Source: a bacterium EF100-94H03 bin56 (GTDB lineage Bacteria > Pseudomonadota > Alphaproteobacteria > SP197). From it: a stretch of 64,000 nt of DNA. The first letter of the stretch is position 1. The number at the start of each line of letters is the position of its first letter. Where the stretch lies: assembly GCA_002238685.1 (NCBI GenBank), contig MPMV01000018.1, positions 1 to 64,000 on the forward strand, written 5' to 3'. The notes below the pieces were generated by a model, which ran no database searches, was not told the DNA's origin, and saw only the letters and a program-made list of their open reading frames with translations. Position numbers and translations under genes: made by a program. Below are positions 61,309-64,000 of this stretch, in pieces.

Positions 61309-63047
61309 TGCCTGCCCCCGACCCGGTTCGACTGACTCTCGTACAGAACCGCCTCGACCACATCTCCCGCCAGATGGGCCGGGTCATGACACGCACGGCG
61401 CGCAGCCCGATCTTCAGCCAGAGTCACGATTTCTCGTGCTTTCTGGGCAATGCCGACGGTGTCCTCATCAGCCAGGCCGACGGCATCCCCATCCACACAG
61501 GCGGCGGCGGGCTGGCGCTGAGAACCCTGATCGAGGCTTTCCGCGATGCCATCGGCGACGAGGACGTGTTCTTGCTGAATGACCCCTATGTCGCCGGAGG
61601 CAACCACCTGCCGGACTGGGTCATCGCGCGGCCGGTCTTTCATGAAGGAGAACACATCGCCTTCGCCTGCAACCGGGCGCACCAGTCGGACATCGGTGGC
61701 GGCGCCGCCGGAACCTACAATCCCCTGGCGACGGAGATCTTCCATGAGGGGTTGCGCATACCGCCCCTGAAACTCGTCGAGGCGGGTGTGACACGCCAGG
61801 ATGTCTGGAATCTGCTGCTCCTCAACTCGCGCACCCCGGACCTGCTCGACGGCGACCTGCGCGCCATGCTGGGCTCGACCCGGATCGGCATGGAACGCCT
61901 CCAGGCCCTGGTCCGGGACGCCGGACGCGATGACGCCGTCGCCTGCTTCGAGGGGATCCTCGACCACGGTGACCGGATGTTGCGCACGTGCATCGACAGT
62001 TTGCCGGATGGCACCTGGTGCGGTGGAGACGCGACGGACAACGACTGTTTCGAAGAGAAGCGGACCGAAATCGAGGTGGCGCTGATCGTTCGTGGCGACC
62101 GCATCACGGTCGATTTCTCGGGTTGCGGACCACAAATCCGGGGCTTCAAGAACAGTTCGGTCGCCAACACCATGTCGGCGACCTACATGGCTCTGGGATC
62201 CTTCTTTCCCGTGGACCTGCCACGAAACGAGGGCACCTTCCGTTCGGTTCACCTGGTGATGCCCGAAGGATCGATCGTCAATCCCCGGCCACCGGCGCCG
62301 ATGACCATGAACACGGTCTTCATCGCCCACCACATCGTCCACGCCATCTGGCGCGCCCTTGGCGAGGCGAGACCGGATCTCGCCTGTGCCGGCTGGGGGC
62401 GGAGCGTTCACCCGATCGCGGCCGGACACGATCAGGCCCGGGACCGCGGTTTCATCATGTATCACTGGCATGCCATGCCCGGCAGTGGCGCCGTCGAGGG
62501 TCGCGACGGTTTCGAGCAGATCGGTCACCTGATTTCCCTGGGCGGTCTCACCATTCCCAACCTCGAGGACTACGAGCAGCTCTACCCCGTCCGCTACATC
62601 AGGCACGAGCTGCGCCGTGATGGCGGCGGGCCCGGCACCTGGAGGGGTGGTTGCGGGGTGGATTACCTCGTGGACGTGGAGGATTCCTCGACCTTCCATT
62701 TCCGCAGCGAGGGCCTCGGACGGCCCAGCGGCCACGGCGCTGCCGGGGGCAATGAGGGGGCCGGCGGCGCCATGGAGGTCACGGAACGCGACGGCTGTCA
62801 GCACCTTCCTGCCGCCTATGGCAGTCATGCCTACGGTCCCTGTACCTACCACGCCCTTTCGCCCGGCGGTGGCGGCTGGGGCGATCCCTTCCGGCGTCCT
62901 CTTCCGGAGGTCGCCCGTGACGTCAGGGACGGTCTGGTCAGCATCGAGGCAGCGCGCCAGTCCTATGGTGTGGTCGTCGACAGCGACGGCGTCATCGACC
63001 GGCCGGCCACCGATGCGCTGAGGAACGGCGCCGCGGTTGCGGGCTGA
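61308..63047 (+). CDS. Hydantoinase/oxoprolinase B family (HyuB)
   Basis: A 579-residue partner of HyuA. The ATG at 61308 overlaps the hyuA stop (TGATG); a GTG one codon earlier adds only one residue. Family features are ARSPIFSQSHDFSCFLGNAD, GIPIHTGGGG, FLLNDPYVAGGNHLPDW, FSGCGPQIRGFKNSS and the late GGGGWGDPFRR. The His/Asp-rich LNDPYVAGGNHLPD is probably the metal site. The pair should hydrolyse a cyclic amide-like compound. Confidence 0.93.
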   Translation: MPAPDPVRLTLVQNRLDHISRQMGRVMTRTARSPIFSQSHDFSCFLGNADGVLISQADGIPIHTGGGGLALRTLIEAFRDAIGDEDVFLLNDPYVAGGNHLPDWVIARPVFHEGEHIAFACNRAHQSDIGGGAAGTYNPLATEIFHEGLRIPPLKLVEAGVTRQDVWNLLLLNSRTPDLLDGDLRAMLGSTRIGMERLQALVRDAGRDDAVACFEGILDHGDRMLRTCIDSLPDGTWCGGDATDNDCFEEKRTEIEVALIVRGDRITVDFSGCGPQIRGFKNSSVANTMSATYMALGSFFPVDLPRNEGTFRSVHLVMPEGSIVNPRPPAPMTMNTVFIAHHIVHAIWRALGEARPDLACAGWGRSVHPIAAGHDQARDRGFIMYHWHAMPGSGAVEGRDGFEQIGHLISLGGLTIPNLEDYEQLYPVRYIRHELRRDGGGPGTWRGGCGVDYLVDVEDSSTFHFRSEGLGRPSGHGAAGGNEGAGGAMEVTERDGCQHLPAAYGSHAYGPCTYHALSPGGGGWGDPFRRPLPEVARDVRDGLVSIEAARQSYGVVVDSDGVIDRPATDALRNGAAVAG

Positions 63048-63065
63048 CAAGGCAGCCGGTATAAG
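63037..63065 (+). promoter_or_regulatory. Promoter of tRNA-Pro
   Basis: TTGCGG at 63037-63042, exactly 17 bases, TATAAG at 63060-63065; a start near 63072 would lie ~21 bases before the tRNA. The -35 box sits in the end of hyuB. Confidence 0.6.
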
Positions 63066-63092
63066 GCCGGCGCTGCGGATAACCCATGTCGG

Positions 63093-63169
63093 CGGAGTGT
63101 AGCTCAGCCTGGTAGAGCACTGTCTTCGGGAGGCAGGGGCCGGAGGTTCAAATCCTCCCACTCCGACCA
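63093..63169 (+). tRNA. tRNA-Pro (CGG anticodon)
   Basis: A 77-base cloverleaf. The acceptor arm CGGAGTG pairs with CACTCCG, followed by A and encoded CCA. The D-arm contains GCTCAGCCTGGTAGAGC. The anticodon stem CTGTC/GGCAG holds the loop TTCGGGA, whose middle CGG reads CCG proline codons. The T-arm is GGAGG-TTCAAAT-CCTCC. All stems pair, with one T-G in the anticodon stem. Confidence 0.97.
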
Positions 63170-63252
63170 TCACCCCTCATGATCCGGCGACGCGCTTGAA
63201 CGCGGTGCCCGTGCGCTGTATCGACGGCGGTGCAGCCAGTGGACGGCCCGAC

Positions 63253-64000
63253 ATGATCATCGACCCCCTCTCGACGCTCCCCAGGATTGCCTCCGGGCGG
63301 GGTATTCACGTCTGGGACAGCGACGGCAAACGCTACATCGATGCATCGGGCGGACCGGCTGCCTTCAGCATTGGCCACGGCAACCGCGAGGTCAATGACG
63401 CGATCAAGAAGCAGCTCGACGACATTGCCTTCGGCTATCGCTTCCACTTTCGCAGTGACGCCGCGGAGGAACTGACGGAGATCATCACCCGCCGGGCGGG
63501 AGGCGACCTCGGTCACGTCATCTTCACCACCGGCGGTTCGGAGGCTGTCGAGAGTTGCCTCAAGCTGGCGTTGCAGTACCACCAGGCCCGGGGCGAGACC
63601 TCGAGGGTCCGCTTCATCAGCCGCGAACGTTCATGGCATGGCAACACCCTCGGAGCGCTCTCCGTCTCGGGGTTCCACCAGCGCCAGCGTCCCTACCGGG
63701 GCTCGCTCATCGAAACGAGCCGTCTTTCGCCGGTGAACGCCTACAGGCCGCCGGCCGGCGTCGCTGCCGGGGATGTTGCCGAGCACTGCGCCGCAGAACT
63801 CGAGAACGAGATCGCCCGGCTGGGAGCTGAGAACGTCGCCGCCTTCATCTTCGAACCGGTCGTGGGCGCCGCCGGGGGCGCCGTTCCCGCCCCCGACGGG
63901 TACGCGCGCCGCATCCGCGAGATCTGTGACAGGACCGGGGTGCTGATGATTGCCGACGAGGTGATGTGTGGAGTCGGTCGCTGCGGCACCTGGCGGGCGC
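63253..64000 (+). CDS. Class III (PLP-dependent) aminotransferase, 5' part (runs off window)
   Basis: The first 249 residues of an aspartate/omega-amino-acid-type aminotransferase. VWDSDGKRYIDASGGPAAFS opens it, IGHGNREVNDAI follows, TTGGSEAVESCLKLA binds the PLP phosphate, and SWHGNTLGALSVSG and FIFEPVVGAAGGAVPAP follow. The frame is cut at 64000 just after MIADEVMCGVGR, where the Asp binds the PLP ring nitrogen; the catalytic Lys lies beyond the edge. The ATG at 63253 gives a normal N-terminus. It may process an amino acid released by the HyuAB pair upstream; that link is inferred. Confidence 0.92.
   Translation, partial: MIIDPLSTLPRIASGRGIHVWDSDGKRYIDASGGPAAFSIGHGNREVNDAIKKQLDDIAFGYRFHFRSDAAEELTEIITRRAGGDLGHVIFTTGGSEAVESCLKLALQYHQARGETSRVRFISRERSWHGNTLGALSVSGFHQRQRPYRGSLIETSRLSPVNAYRPPAGVAAGDVAEHCAAELENEIARLGAENVAAFIFEPVVGAAGGAVPAPDGYARRIREICDRTGVLMIADEVMCGVGRCGTWRA

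Overview
The window is high-GC DNA from an alphaproteobacterium. Gene content points to a Rhodospirillales-like member: an F1-ATPase zeta-type inhibitor (DUF1476) divergent from purC-purS-purQ-purL-bolA-grxD, a DsbA-smc pair, citramalate synthase, class II DAHP synthase and NADP isocitrate dehydrogenase. No species can be named from sequence alone. Two unmerged-overlap artefacts (near 16.8 kb and 54.1 kb) suggest a draft or metagenome assembly.

Left arm (1-10.3 kb): the end of a hipA-type kinase gene; a leftward operon for a Tat-exported binding protein, ATPase, permease and amidohydrolase; a Fic protein with an AbiEi-like N-terminal part; and a graveyard of toxin-antitoxin relics (HicB-like, ribbon-helix-helix, AbiEi with an amber codon, AbiEii with a small deletion). 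A DsbA-like protein and SMC follow.

Centre-left (13.8-27.9 kb): a tight corrinoid one-carbon operon made of a corrinoid protein, DUF1638, a PF13769 protein, MetF-1, a MetV-like Cys-rich protein, MetF-2, a pterin-binding methyltransferase and a [2Fe-2S] ASKHA activator. It probably moves methyl groups from an unidentified donor onto tetrahydrofolate and oxidises methyl-THF. Purine genes follow (purB, then purC/S/Q/L); this PurC has lost several conserved active-site residues. bolA, grxD and a DOPA-dioxygenase-like gene end the block.

Centre (27.9-43 kb): an integrase relic, a DUF4143 ATPase gene that appears leaderless with repeated promoter elements, and an AbiEii fragment mark an old mobile insertion. 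A catabolic block follows: flavodoxin-fold reductase, MBL hydrolase, cupin, Rieske oxygenase and a PotDBCA-type importer. Next come a second Fic protein, typA with a strong leader hairpin, an AbrB/PIN toxin-antitoxin pair, and a GYD gene flanked by ~100-bp direct repeats.

Right arm (43-64 kb): a leftward housekeeping run (rpsD, trmJ-like, cimA, cysS, nadE, nicotinate phosphoribosyltransferase, class II DAHP synthase); a LysM/Ig-like envelope protein with about twelve acidic ~30-residue repeats; icd; an orphan PotD-like protein; trmN6-like and DUF2007 genes; a polyprenyl diphosphate synthase; hyuA-hyuB; tRNA-Pro(CGG); and the start of a class III aminotransferase running off the right edge.
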